Positions 18,482-26,151 of a DNA stretch of 26,151 nucleotides are shown here, piece after piece; position 1 is the stretch's first letter; the number at the start of each line of letters is the position of its first letter. The notes beneath the pieces were generated by a model, which searched no databases, was not told the DNA's origin, and was given only the letters and a program-made list of their open reading frames with translations. The stretch lies in IMG/VR virus record IMGVR_UViG_3300044638_006655, positions 1 to 26,151 of that record; one strand, 5' to 3'. The position numbers were made by a program, and so were the translations under genes. This DNA comes from a virus.

Positions 18482-20089
18482 TTACGCTCTGCGCCGTCCT
18501 TGCTCCTGCCTTTCCAGCCTGCCCGGCTGCGCCCGGTCGGCCAGCCGCCCGCCATGAATAACCGTGTATTTGCCCGGCACCACCCGCCGAGAAATCTCCG
18601 CCAGTCGCCGTTTGAGCACGGCCAAAGCCTCCAGTTGCTCATTCACCGTCTGCCGGTCCAGATCCTTCGCAGCCTCCTGCCGCAGCGCCTCGCGTTTTGC
18701 CGCCTGCACTGCCTGCCTCGCCAGCACCATCGCCGCCCGTTTCGCCTCACGCTGCGCCTGCACTTGACCCCAGGCACTCAGCGGCTCGGCACTGCCGTTT
18801 GCGGCAAACGGATTCACCAGCGGCACCACCTTTTTGTTCCTTGTGTAGGTTGAGCGCACCATGGCGGTGCTCGTGTGACCTGCCGCCGCCGCCGCCATCT
18901 CATCGCCCAGCGTATTGCGCAGCAGGTTCAGCTTGTGATGCCGGAACATGCTCATCTTCTTGGTGCCCGTCATGCCCAGCGCCGTCAGCCATTCATTGGC
19001 CGCCGTGTGGATGTGCAGCGCCTCGGTGGCATGCCGAGCGCCAAACAAATTTTCTGGTGTTCGCACCGCCAGCACCGCCTTCACGCATTCCGCGTCCACC
19101 AGGATGCGCGACTCATTGCCGCCCTTCGCCTCCGGCTGCGTCACCAGCCCGGTGCCATCCGCCAGCACCTCCAGCGCATCGCCCGGCAGGGCCGCCACCT
19201 TCCCCGGCCTGCCAGACACCCACGCGCAAAGCAGCACAAAGGCCCACACCTGCGGCTGCGCCTGCTGAAGCCTGGGCAACTCCGCCATGATCCGATGCAT
19301 TAGCTCGTCGTCGATCTCCCGGTGCCCCTTCGGTCTCGGCAGCAGCTTCGCCAGCTTCACATTCAAAAACTCCTCCAGCGGCGGCACCCTCACTCCGCGC
19401 AACACATGCTCACGGCTCAATCCATTAAAAATGCTTTTGGCGCTCACCACATGCCCAAAGATGGTCGTGTTCCACTCTGCCGTCGTCTTCGTGTCGATGC
19501 GCAGCTTGCGGGCGCGTTGCAGATCCCGCAGCTCCCGCCAGCCCGTAGCTGGCATGTTCTTACCAGCGCCCAGGCCCAGCCAGCCACGGCGGCCCGCCTC
19601 CTGCCGCAGCTCCACCCAATTATGCACCAGGTCCCGGTTCAGTTCTTCCCACACCATTTGCGCCATCTGCTTGCCTGTTGTCTGCTCATAAATTGTCCGC
19701 AGAAAATTCACCCGCTGCCTCCGGTCCTTCGGTCCTTTCTCCAGATACACTTCCAGCACCTCCGCCACCGTCGCCCACTTCTTTGGCGTGCGCAGTTCGT
19801 GCAGCCGGTCCATCTCCCCCCGTTGCAGCAGCGCCGTGTGCGTTTCAAGAAACGATCCTGCCCACTTCCGCACCGCCACCTGGCAGCCGCAATTCGGCCT
19901 CGTCTCCACCGGATTCCCCACCTCGGCCAGGCACTTGTCGCAAATCGGGTAGGGATGCTTCGAGCGCGTCAACGGCTTGTCCGTCCCCACAAAGAAGCGC
20001 ACCACCCATTTCCACTCATACTGCGGCAGCCCAGCCTCGCGCACCTTCGGCTGCCGATAAATCGAATAAGATCCAAGCGCGGTTTTCAT
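18482..20089 (-). CDS. int: Phage integrase, tyrosine recombinase family
   Basis: A 535-aa protein. The catalytic half shows R294 (SGRPGKVAAL), K322 (AKGGNES), H385 (RHHKLNLLR), H405 (AAAGHTS) and the probable nucleophile Y415 (STYTR). Where most relatives have HxxR, this one reads HKLN with an Arg only six residues after His, so the Arg assignment is uncertain. A CDKC...NCGC cluster (residues 50-69) suggests an N-terminal zinc unit. The long C-terminal tail (about 440-535) is a charged helix. I chose ATG 20089 because it overlaps the stop of the zinc-ribbon gene (ATGA) and has the SD GGAGG. It lies next to attP. Confidence 0.8.
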   Translation of the reverse strand: MKTALGSYSIYRQPKVREAGLPQYEWKWVVRFFVGTDKPLTRSKHPYPICDKCLAEVGNPVETRPNCGCQVAVRKWAGSFLETHTALLQRGEMDRLHELRTPKKWATVAEVLEVYLEKGPKDRRQRVNFLRTIYEQTTGKQMAQMVWEELNRDLVHNWVELRQEAGRRGWLGLGAGKNMPATGWRELRDLQRARKLRIDTKTTAEWNTTIFGHVVSAKSIFNGLSREHVLRGVRVPPLEEFLNVKLAKLLPRPKGHREIDDELMHRIMAELPRLQQAQPQVWAFVLLCAWVSGRPGKVAALPGDALEVLADGTGLVTQPEAKGGNESRILVDAECVKAVLAVRTPENLFGARHATEALHIHTAANEWLTALGMTGTKKMSMFRHHKLNLLRNTLGDEMAAAAAGHTSTAMVRSTYTRNKKVVPLVNPFAANGSAEPLSAWGQVQAQREAKRAAMVLARQAVQAAKREALRQEAAKDLDRQTVNEQLEALAVLKRRLAEISRRVVPGKYTVIHGGRLADRAQPGRLERQEQGRRRA

Positions 20090-20295
20090 ACTGCGCCCTC
20101 CGTGCCAAGGTTGGCAGCCTGCCATTGGCGCACCAGCCATTCCTGCGCAGGCCACGCCCCGCCGCCATCTCGGCAGTCGGGATTATCACACACTCGAGCG
20201 TAACCCGTGCGCATGCGTAGGTCTTCCTCCAGCTTCAGGTCCGCATAACAAGCCGGGCAATACCCGCAATCGATCTTGGCTTCAGTGGTAGTCAT
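20086..20295 (-). CDS. Small zinc-ribbon protein upstream of the integrase
   Basis: A 69-aa protein with CGYCPAC (C11, C14, C17) and CDNPDC (C37, C42), followed by AWPAQEWLVRQWQAAN. This resembles the small Lar-like zinc proteins of phages, in which a Cys pair, a second Cys pair and a W-N/W-R end are typical. I make no functional claim. The ATG at 20295 follows GAAACACAC and lacks an SD. A longer frame starts at 20364 but runs through the attP arm repeats. Its stop overlaps the integrase start, so it may be an Xis or accessory partner (inference). Confidence 0.6.
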   Translation of the reverse strand: MTTTEAKIDCGYCPACYADLKLEEDLRMRTGYARVCDNPDCRDGGGAWPAQEWLVRQWQAANLGTEGAV

Positions 20296-20320
20296 GTGTG
20301 TTTCGCAGGCCGGTTTGATC

Positions 20321-20604
20321 CTGCTAGACGGACTGCTAGACGAGCCAGCGACATAAATCAACATAATTCCGCATAATTGAAATGATCCGTTTCAGCGCCT
20401 CAAAAGCACAGCATGGCCCTGAAACCCTTATAAAATGGGCTTTCCAGCCTCATTCAGTCCACAATCCGCCCCGTTTAGTGTGGTTGCCTCACAAGGATTT
20501 GAACCTTGAATAACAGATTCAGAAGAGGTTATGCGGTGCGCCTGATACCTTGTAGAATATAGGCTCCAGCGCAAAATTCACCGCGCTAGAAGTTCTGCTA
20601 GACG
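20321..20604. repeat. Integrase arm-type repeats flanking attP (CTGCTAGACG x3)
   Basis: CTGCTAGACG occurs at 20321-20330, 20333-20342 and 20595-20604, all in the same orientation. A partial copy (GCGCTAGA) lies at 20583-20590. Two copies lie on one side and one on the other side of the tRNA-like core, as arm sites do in lambda-type attP. Confidence 0.65.
20481..20524 (-). other. attP: attP core: 3' part of a tRNA-Gln-like gene
   Basis: Read on the minus strand, this is a tRNA from the anticodon loop to CCA: loop TTCTGAA (anticodon CTG), a stem half TCTGT, T stem CAAGG/CCTTG around loop TTCAAAT, acceptor strand TGAGGCA, then A and CCA. A72 implies a U1 partner, which with CTG points to tRNA-Gln. 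No 5' half (TGCCTCA) is present, so it is not a full tRNA. Such a fragment next to an integrase marks an attachment core that restores the host tRNA on integration. The rest of 20296-20611 holds only the arm repeats and no gene. Confidence 0.75.
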
Positions 20605-20611
20605 TATTTTA

Positions 20612-20812
20612 TCAGAAAACGCTACCCAGCCAATAGAGGCCGTAAATGAACGCGGCACCGACCACAAGGCGTATCAGGGCGGTGGTGGCGATTTCGGACC
20701 AGCTTCGCGGGTCGGGCTGGTTGGAGCCTATGCCGTCTTCTGGCAGGCAAAGCAGCACGCCGACGGGAACGAGGCAGAGAATGAGGCAGACAATGCTGAC
20801 GAGCGTGGTCAT
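20612..20812 (-). CDS. Small membrane protein with two predicted helices
   Basis: A 66-aa protein. The first hydrophobic helix (TLVSIVCLILCLVPVGVLLCL, about residues 3-23) and second helix (LIRLVVGAAFIYGLYWLG, about 46-63) are separated by an acidic, polar loop (PEDGIGSNQPDPRSWSE). Size and two-helix topology are compatible with a small holin, but no lysis gene is visible beside it, so this is only one option. It follows the giant virion-type gene by 26 bp and is probably co-transcribed with it. Confidence 0.6.
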   Translation of the reverse strand: MTTLVSIVCLILCLVPVGVLLCLPEDGIGSNQPDPRSWSEIATTALIRLVVGAAFIYGLYWLGSVF

Positions 20813-20838
20813 GCGGAGAGCATACCATGCCTGTCAAA

Positions 20839-23800
20839 TCATCGCACCACCGCCGCTTTGGCGGTGTTCTTAATTTCCTTGGCGCGGCGCTGGATGGTCT
20901 TGTCCGCTTCCTCCACCGGCATTTGCAGCAGGTCGGAGCCTTCGAGGTGGAGCCATTCCTTGTAGCCTTGGCCCACGGCCTTCTCGTATTTCCACACCGC
21001 GTCACGTCCGAGCGTTTCCAGCGGCACGCGCACGTTGTCCTTGATGATGGTCACTTGATCGCTCGGCATCGGCAGGGCCAGGCCACGCGCCAGCAGGGCA
21101 CCGAGCACGCGATGCGCCTCGGCGCTCTCCACGCTGGTGTAGGCGCGACTCCACGGGGCGCGTTGCAGTTTGACCTCTTCGCCCAGCAGATTGAGCTGGG
21201 GCCGGCCGTCGTTCACGAACTTGCGGGCGAAGGGCATGCTGCGCAGCATCAGCTCGGCTGTGCCTTCGGGTTTGAAGTTGCGCGGATCGGTCCAGGTCTC
21301 GGCGTCCTTGATCAGCGTGGGCATGAATCCACCGGCAAAGTTGGTGCCGATCTTGACCATCTTATCAATCGTGCCGCTCACCGCGTCGGCGCTGAAAGTC
21401 GGCTCGCCAAACAGTTCCACCAGATTCCGCACGGCCGACACGTTCTTGATCTGCGTGTAGCCGGTGGCAACGCCGCGCAGCAGATGCCCAGCCGTGCCGT
21501 GTTCGGCCCAGCTTGCGGGTTTGTGGCGCTTCTCATCGAGCATCCCGCCCACCACGGCAAACAGGCCCATGGTCGGCCATTGCTTGTAGCTCACGCGGCG
21601 CACCTGGTCACCGTCGCGCTTCCACATCGTCAGGCGTTCGTAGCCTGCGGCCATGCGTTCCTTCGCCTGCTGCGGGTTCAAGGTGCTCCAGTCGCCCTCG
21701 ATCTGCCAGCCCTCGTCTTCGTCGTCGCTGTTCAGGAACACCGCCGCCAGCGTGCTTGCCAGCATCAGGCCCACCAGATTCTTGCCAAGTAAAAGCTCCT
21801 GCTGCATGCGGCTCACGTCGCGCCCGTAGAATCCCGCCTTGCCCAGCACATAACTGCCGGGGATGTAGCGCGTCAGATCCGCGCCAAAGTTAGCGCCAAA
21901 GCGCATGAACCGCGTGCCGGTGATGCCGTGCAAGGAACCGGCCATCATGCCAGAAATCACCCGTGTGAACCGGTTCGCCGTCACGTCCTCCGCATAGTCA
22001 CCCAGCCCGCGCTGAATGCTGCCGAGTCCCTGCTTCATCGCGCTGTAAACCACGCCGAACAGCCCGGTGGGGTCGTTCTGATAGGCCGCCATGTCGCCGA
22101 TCTCCGTCGCGGCGGCGTAATCGGCAGGCTTCACGGTGCCGTTGAGCAGTTCTCGAGTGCGAGCGCTCACCGTGGCACGTTCCTGGCTGGTCTGCGGCTC
22201 GTTGCCGCCGGTCACTTCACGCAGCGCTTGCTTGCGAGCGTCGGCACGTTCGGTCTCGGTGAATCCCACCTTGCCCTGGTAGAGTTCAGGATGCAGCGCG
22301 CGCGCCACGGCGATGGCCCCCTGCGTGGTGGCCGTGTTGTTGATGTGATCCGCCGCAGCCATCAGGCGGCCGGTGAACATCATCACAGGGGCCAGACCAT
22401 ACTTTTGAAAGGTGTTGCCGTTCTGCCACAGGTTTTCCCCCAGCGGCACGGGCGTCACGGATGTTTCACCTTCCAGCGCCTTCTTCAGATCGGCGCCAAA
22501 GCGTTTCAGGTAGCTGGTATCGCCCTTGAACAGGATTTGCCCGCTCTCCCGCACGCCTTCAAACAGTCCACGCCACCACTGCGCATGCGCGTCGATGGCC
22601 GCGCGGCCCTGGCCACGTGCCACGAGCCCGCCGATCTGCATCAGGTTGGTGCCCATGCCGTTCACCGCCGCCAGCCAGGTGTCAAACTGCGTGCGCAGGC
22701 CGGACAGCACGGCGGCGGTCCAGTATGAGTTCAGCACCTCGATCCAGCTCGCGCCGGTCTTCTTCTGAATGGCGTTCAGCAGGTCGCGGAGCTTCTGGTT
22801 GCGAATCACACCCTCCGGCAGCTTCCAGGCAGCTTCCGCCAGCGTGCGCAGTTGCGCGGTGTCGGCGCTCGTGAGCATGCGCAAGCCGTATTGGGGTGCC
22901 ACGGCATCCCGCCAGGCGGCGCTGTCAAACATGCCTAGGTTGATCATGCGGAGCATCTTCGGCAGCACGGCCTTGGCCTTCTTGCGGTCGCTGGCGTCCT
23001 TCTCGCCCAGCACACCGGCCTTATCCAGCTCCTTGTCGAAGACTTTCTTGCGGGCCCGCTGCCAGGCTTTGTCCAGTTCGTTCGTGAGCTGCAAACGTTC
23101 GTTGGCGCTCAGTTTCACCAGTGCCTTGTGCTGCATCAGGCGTTTATAGATTTCGCGCTGCCGCTCCAGTTGGGCGGCGGGCATCTCCGTGAAGATGTCC
23201 GCCCACTTCATACCGGGGGCCACTTTGGTGCGCAGTGAGTTCAGCAGCTTTGCCAGTTGGGGCGAGTTCACTTTTAGCAGATCCGAGCGGCGGGACTCGC
23301 GCACCTCAGTCTGATTGCCTTCCATGCCTTTGAGCCGGGCCACACCGGTTTCGATCATCACCGCAGCCAATCGGCGCGGATCACGCGGCAGGCGGCCCGT
23401 GAGGCGTTCCCAGGCTTGGCGGAGCCAGGTCACAAATCGTTGCCACAGGCCGGGGTTCTTGGCTTCCACCATCTGTCGCACGGTGTCCAGCGCTCGCACG
23501 CTGGCTTCCTCGTTGCGGTTGGCGGCATCGTAAAGCGCGGCGGTGATGTTCTCGATGGTGGCCCGCTCGTTCACGTCCAGGCTATTCCACAGCGCATCAA
23601 ACTGCTGGCGCATGGCCGGATCTTGAAACAGCAGGTGGCCGATTTCGTGCTCGATCTTGCCCACCACCTGGGAAGTTTCCAAAGCGGCGGCGTTCAGCTC
23701 CAGCACGTTGCCATTCATGCGGGCATCCCATTCCGCCTGCTCTTGATGCAGGATCTTCACACGCGGCGGCAGCGTGCCGCCAAAGTAGGTGCGGGCCGTC

Positions 23801-26151
23801 TGCGTGATGGCATTCACTGCCGCACGCGCGGCGGCAGGATCAACGGGCGGAGCCATCTCCACCGTGTCTTGCACCGCCTGCGCCACTTCCTGGCTGGCTT
23901 GGGTGTCGGCCTTTTGAATGATCACCTTGACCTTCTCCACCGCACCCTCGGCACCGCCTTCAAAGCGTTTGTCCATTACCACCTCGGCGCGTTGCACCAG
24001 GATGCGTTTGGTGGCCAGAATCGGGGCGATGGGCAGCAGCCGCGCATTCGCCGCGCCGACTTGTTGCAGGCCACGGCCCGCCTCACGGTTGATCACGTCC
24101 TGCCAGGCGATGCCGGCACGATCCAGCAGCGCCTCGGCTTGCAGGCGAATGATTTCCTTGTCGCTCGCCATCGTTTGCACCAGCCGCTGCATGGTCTGCT
24201 CCGCCAGTGCGGGCAGGTGATCCTTGCGCAGGCCCGCCGGTGGCAGGCCGCTTTCGATCTGCTGCACAGCGGTGGCATTGTCCACGGTGGCCAGCCATTG
24301 CGCCGCCTCGGTCTGCATCACGTCATTGCCTTGCACCTCATACATCCGTTGCTCCTGTTCGGGCCGGGCAAAGGCGCTGCGGTTCTCGCGCATCTCGGGT
24401 TCCGGAATCGCCGCCCCACTCCGCGACATCTGCATGCCTTGCTCCGTGCGCAGCACATTGTCGGGAAACTGCTGGGTCTTGCTGTAAGTCGCCAGTGCCT
24501 GCGCAAGCGTGTCGCGCAGAGAGGTGAGGTTCTCTTTGAAATAAGGCCGGATGTCACGGCCAAAGGTCGTGGTTTTGCGCAGCAGGGTGTCAATGAACCG
24601 CACCACGGCTTGAGCGAAGCGCTGAAACAAGGTGGGCTTGGTTTGGGCCAGTCGATTGAGGAAACCCGGCTCCAGCATCTGTGCGCCGATGAAATCCGCC
24701 ACCATCTCCTCGTTCATTTCCTGCGTCTTGTAACCAAGGTTCTGTAGCTTGGCGCGGTAGTCGTCGAGGTTCTGGCCCTCGGCCAGCACCACCTTCTCGA
24801 TTTCATCGTAAAGTTTCGAGTTTTGCGCCCGCAGCGAGTGCGTCAGCTCATGACCCAGGATGTAGAGCAGCGGATCAGGCGCGTTGATGTTCACCATCAG
24901 CACATTGCGCTGGCCGCGTGCCACCGCCCCGTTCAGCGTGGGTGGTGCGTCTATGAAAAGAACGCGCTTCCCGAAGAGCTTTTGGAAGGCGTTGCTCCAT
25001 CCGCTGAGTGCTTCTGTGCGGGCGTCCAGTTGGCGGGGACTGTCGTTCGGTTGATTTGCAAGCCCGCCGATTCGCACGGGAGTGATGCGCTGGCCTCGGT
25101 ATTCAGGATCGGAGCGCAAGACGCGGAGCGCGTCTCGCTCGGCATCGCTGAGGCTGGCTTCCGTTCGGGCGTCATAGGTAAAGAGATTGTTCGGCGCATC
25201 GAGCCGCTTGTCAAGAGCGGCGGGGGATTGGAGGGGAGCCGTTGACGATGGTTGACCGTTGTTGACGGTGGATGACGATGGTTCAGGAGCTGGCATCATC
25301 CTGATTGCCGTGCCCACGTTGGTGCCGGGCAGGGTTAAACCCGCCTGCGCGGCTTCCTGCTGGCTGCCTGCGCCTTCGAGGTAGAGCGTGCCGTTGTTGT
25401 AGCCTTCCTGGACTTGGGTCAAGAATTGGTCAACGGTCAAGGTGCGGTCAAGGAGACGGGCCTGCGCATAGACGCTGGACAGCGTGGCAAACTGCGTGCC
25501 ACTTCCACGCACGGCAGCGGTGTAAGCGGCATCCAAGGGAGCGCGGGCACTCTTGCCCGCTGCTGGCGATGATTGGAAGAATCGATTCACTCCCCTTGCC
25601 CCGCCACTTTCTGGCCGGGCTGCTGCTGGCCGAGCTCCTGGCGTGGGCGCTGAGATCATGCCTGCCAGAGCCGTCGAGGTCTGCGGCGCCTGCGCCCCGC
25701 TCGCCACCGCCTGCGCGTTCCGCATCAGGCCGCTGAAGTCCATGGTGGCGGCGCGGGAGAAAAGCGGTTCTTCGGGCACGCCCTCGGCGGCGGTGCGCTG
25801 CTTGGGGGTGAATTCATCCACGAAGATGCCGCTGCGGTTCTGCGGGTCGAACTGCATCAGGCCAAAGCGTTTGCCGTCCTCGATCACCACGTTCGTCAAA
25901 TAGCCGTCCTCGGTGTATTCGATGTTTTTCACCACGGCCTGCTCGCCGTCGATGGTCATTTCATCACCGGGGGCAATGTCTTCAAAGCGCACCTGGTCCT
26001 TGTCCTTCCGGCGGAGCGTCTGCTGTGTCTTCTCGAAGTCGATCACCTGCTTTTCCTCGGTCTCCAGCGCCTTCTCACGCGCCGCAAAATCCACGCGGTA
26101 TTGCTTGCGGCTGTCGATGCCTTCGCGCACCGCATCCAGGTAAAGCCCGGC
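20839..26151 (-). CDS. Giant phage polyprotein with two HExxH motifs (N-terminus outside window)
   Basis: At least 1,770 residues; the frame is open to the right edge. Numbering from the GTG at 26130: a beta-rich region (50-110), a Pro/Ala-rich linker (120-310), then a metallopeptidase-like unit with HELTH at 427-431 and a possible third ligand in NEEMVADF (E475). A second HEIGH motif lies at 828-832 in GKIEHEIGHLLF. A long helical C-terminal region follows, with hydrophobic segments near NLVGLMLASTLAAVF. This layout is that of large polyvalent phage proteins packaged in the head and ejected with DNA. The specific domain names (LPD type) are inference. It is adjacent to no recognised tail gene in the window. 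Confidence 0.75.
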   Translation of the reverse strand, partial: AGLYLDAVREGIDSRKQYRVDFAAREKALETEEKQVIDFEKTQQTLRRKDKDQVRFEDIAPGDEMTIDGEQAVVKNIEYTEDGYLTNVVIEDGKRFGLMQFDPQNRSGIFVDEFTPKQRTAAEGVPEEPLFSRAATMDFSGLMRNAQAVASGAQAPQTSTALAGMISAPTPGARPAAARPESGGARGVNRFFQSSPAAGKSARAPLDAAYTAAVRGSGTQFATLSSVYAQARLLDRTLTVDQFLTQVQEGYNNGTLYLEGAGSQQEAAQAGLTLPGTNVGTAIRMMPAPEPSSSTVNNGQPSSTAPLQSPAALDKRLDAPNNLFTYDARTEASLSDAERDALRVLRSDPEYRGQRITPVRIGGLANQPNDSPRQLDARTEALSGWSNAFQKLFGKRVLFIDAPPTLNGAVARGQRNVLMVNINAPDPLLYILGHELTHSLRAQNSKLYDEIEKVVLAEGQNLDDYRAKLQNLGYKTQEMNEEMVADFIGAQMLEPGFLNRLAQTKPTLFQRFAQAVVRFIDTLLRKTTTFGRDIRPYFKENLTSLRDTLAQALATYSKTQQFPDNVLRTEQGMQMSRSGAAIPEPEMRENRSAFARPEQEQRMYEVQGNDVMQTEAAQWLATVDNATAVQQIESGLPPAGLRKDHLPALAEQTMQRLVQTMASDKEIIRLQAEALLDRAGIAWQDVINREAGRGLQQVGAANARLLPIAPILATKRILVQRAEVVMDKRFEGGAEGAVEKVKVIIQKADTQASQEVAQAVQDTVEMAPPVDPAAARAAVNAITQTARTYFGGTLPPRVKILHQEQAEWDARMNGNVLELNAAALETSQVVGKIEHEIGHLLFQDPAMRQQFDALWNSLDVNERATIENITAALYDAANRNEEASVRALDTVRQMVEAKNPGLWQRFVTWLRQAWERLTGRLPRDPRRLAAVMIETGVARLKGMEGNQTEVRESRRSDLLKVNSPQLAKLLNSLRTKVAPGMKWADIFTEMPAAQLERQREIYKRLMQHKALVKLSANERLQLTNELDKAWQRARKKVFDKELDKAGVLGEKDASDRKKAKAVLPKMLRMINLGMFDSAAWRDAVAPQYGLRMLTSADTAQLRTLAEAAWKLPEGVIRNQKLRDLLNAIQKKTGASWIEVLNSYWTAAVLSGLRTQFDTWLAAVNGMGTNLMQIGGLVARGQGRAAIDAHAQWWRGLFEGVRESGQILFKGDTSYLKRFGADLKKALEGETSVTPVPLGENLWQNGNTFQKYGLAPVMMFTGRLMAAADHINNTATTQGAIAVARALHPELYQGKVGFTETERADARKQALREVTGGNEPQTSQERATVSARTRELLNGTVKPADYAAATEIGDMAAYQNDPTGLFGVVYSAMKQGLGSIQRGLGDYAEDVTANRFTRVISGMMAGSLHGITGTRFMRFGANFGADLTRYIPGSYVLGKAGFYGRDVSRMQQELLLGKNLVGLMLASTLAAVFLNSDDEDEGWQIEGDWSTLNPQQAKERMAAGYERLTMWKRDGDQVRRVSYKQWPTMGLFAVVGGMLDEKRHKPASWAEHGTAGHLLRGVATGYTQIKNVSAVRNLVELFGEPTFSADAVSGTIDKMVKIGTNFAGGFMPTLIKDAETWTDPRNFKPEGTAELMLRSMPFARKFVNDGRPQLNLLGEEVKLQRAPWSRAYTSVESAEAHRVLGALLARGLALPMPSDQVTIIKDNVRVPLETLGRDAVWKYEKAVGQGYKEWLHLEGSDLLQMPVEEADKTIQRRAKEIKNTAKAAVVR

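Noticed and set aside
17984-18853. Plus-strand ORF of 289 codons spanning the end of IntI and the terminator
   Set aside because: It is a proline-rich out-of-frame reading of IntI that crosses the terminator hairpin into the opposite-strand integrase.
19322-20203. Plus-strand ORF of 293 codons opposite the phage integrase
   Set aside because: It lies antisense to a gene with recombinase motifs and is rich in H, P, R and Q, as expected for a mirror frame of GC-rich DNA.
20481-20560. Complete tRNA-Gln gene on the minus strand
   Set aside because: Only the anticodon-loop-to-CCA half is present. No TGCCTCA acceptor strand, D arm or pairing 5' anticodon stem is found upstream, so it is an attachment core, not a tRNA gene.
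23416-24747. Plus-strand ORF of 443 codons opposite the giant protein
   Set aside because: Mirror frame of a strongly supported coding sequence; composition is typical of antisense GC-rich DNA.

Overview
The window looks like part of a temperate, tailed double-stranded DNA phage (or prophage) of a GC-rich bacterium. The evidence is a portal protein, a large terminase, a DnaB-type replicative helicase, an XRE-type repressor, a tyrosine integrase next to a tRNA-derived attachment site, and a giant virion-type protein with peptidase motifs. No gene identifies the host. A resemblance to Verrucomicrobia-type phages is only an impression. Portal and giant protein run off opposite ends and both face left, which fits a circular or circularly permuted genome.

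Layout. (1) 1-5954, minus strand: packaging module, in transcription order a TerS candidate, the large terminase, an AT-richer block of accessory genes, a small ORF and the portal. (2) 5988-11348, minus strand: early/replication operon of many tiny genes joined by ATGA overlaps, with a helix-turn-helix gene, a replisome-organiser-type protein, DnaB-type helicase and an SSB-like protein. Five tandem 11-bp repeats plus a pyrimidine tract inside the organiser gene are a candidate replication origin. (3) 11349-11426: divergent control region with two palindromes. (4) 11427-11867, plus strand: repressor. (5) 11856-17372, plus strand: an integron-type gene-cassette array with twelve complete attC sites and a thirteenth half-site, carrying small zinc-ribbon, coiled-coil, HTH, RNA-ligase, PAPS-reductase-like and possible anti-CBASS genes. 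(6) 17428-18420, plus strand: an IntI-type integron integrase, on the unusual side of the array and on the same strand as the cassettes. (7) 18439-18465: bidirectional terminator. (8) 18482-20295, minus strand: a second, phage-type tyrosine integrase with a small zinc-ribbon protein. (9) 20321-20604: attP, with a tRNA-Gln-like 3' end as core flanked by CTGCTAGACG arm repeats. (10) 20612-26151, minus strand: a two-helix membrane protein and the giant protein, whose N-terminus is outside the window.

The most striking reading is that this phage carries a working-looking integron between its repressor and the IntI gene. In every complete cassette the first bases after the crossover point are complementary to the R'' box of that cassette's own attC, over 8-11 bp in eleven of twelve cases and with one mismatch in the other. 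That is the signature expected of real cassettes inserted by an integron integrase. Because the array lies on the repressor strand, cassettes could be expressed in the lysogen as exchangeable lysogenic-conversion genes (inference).
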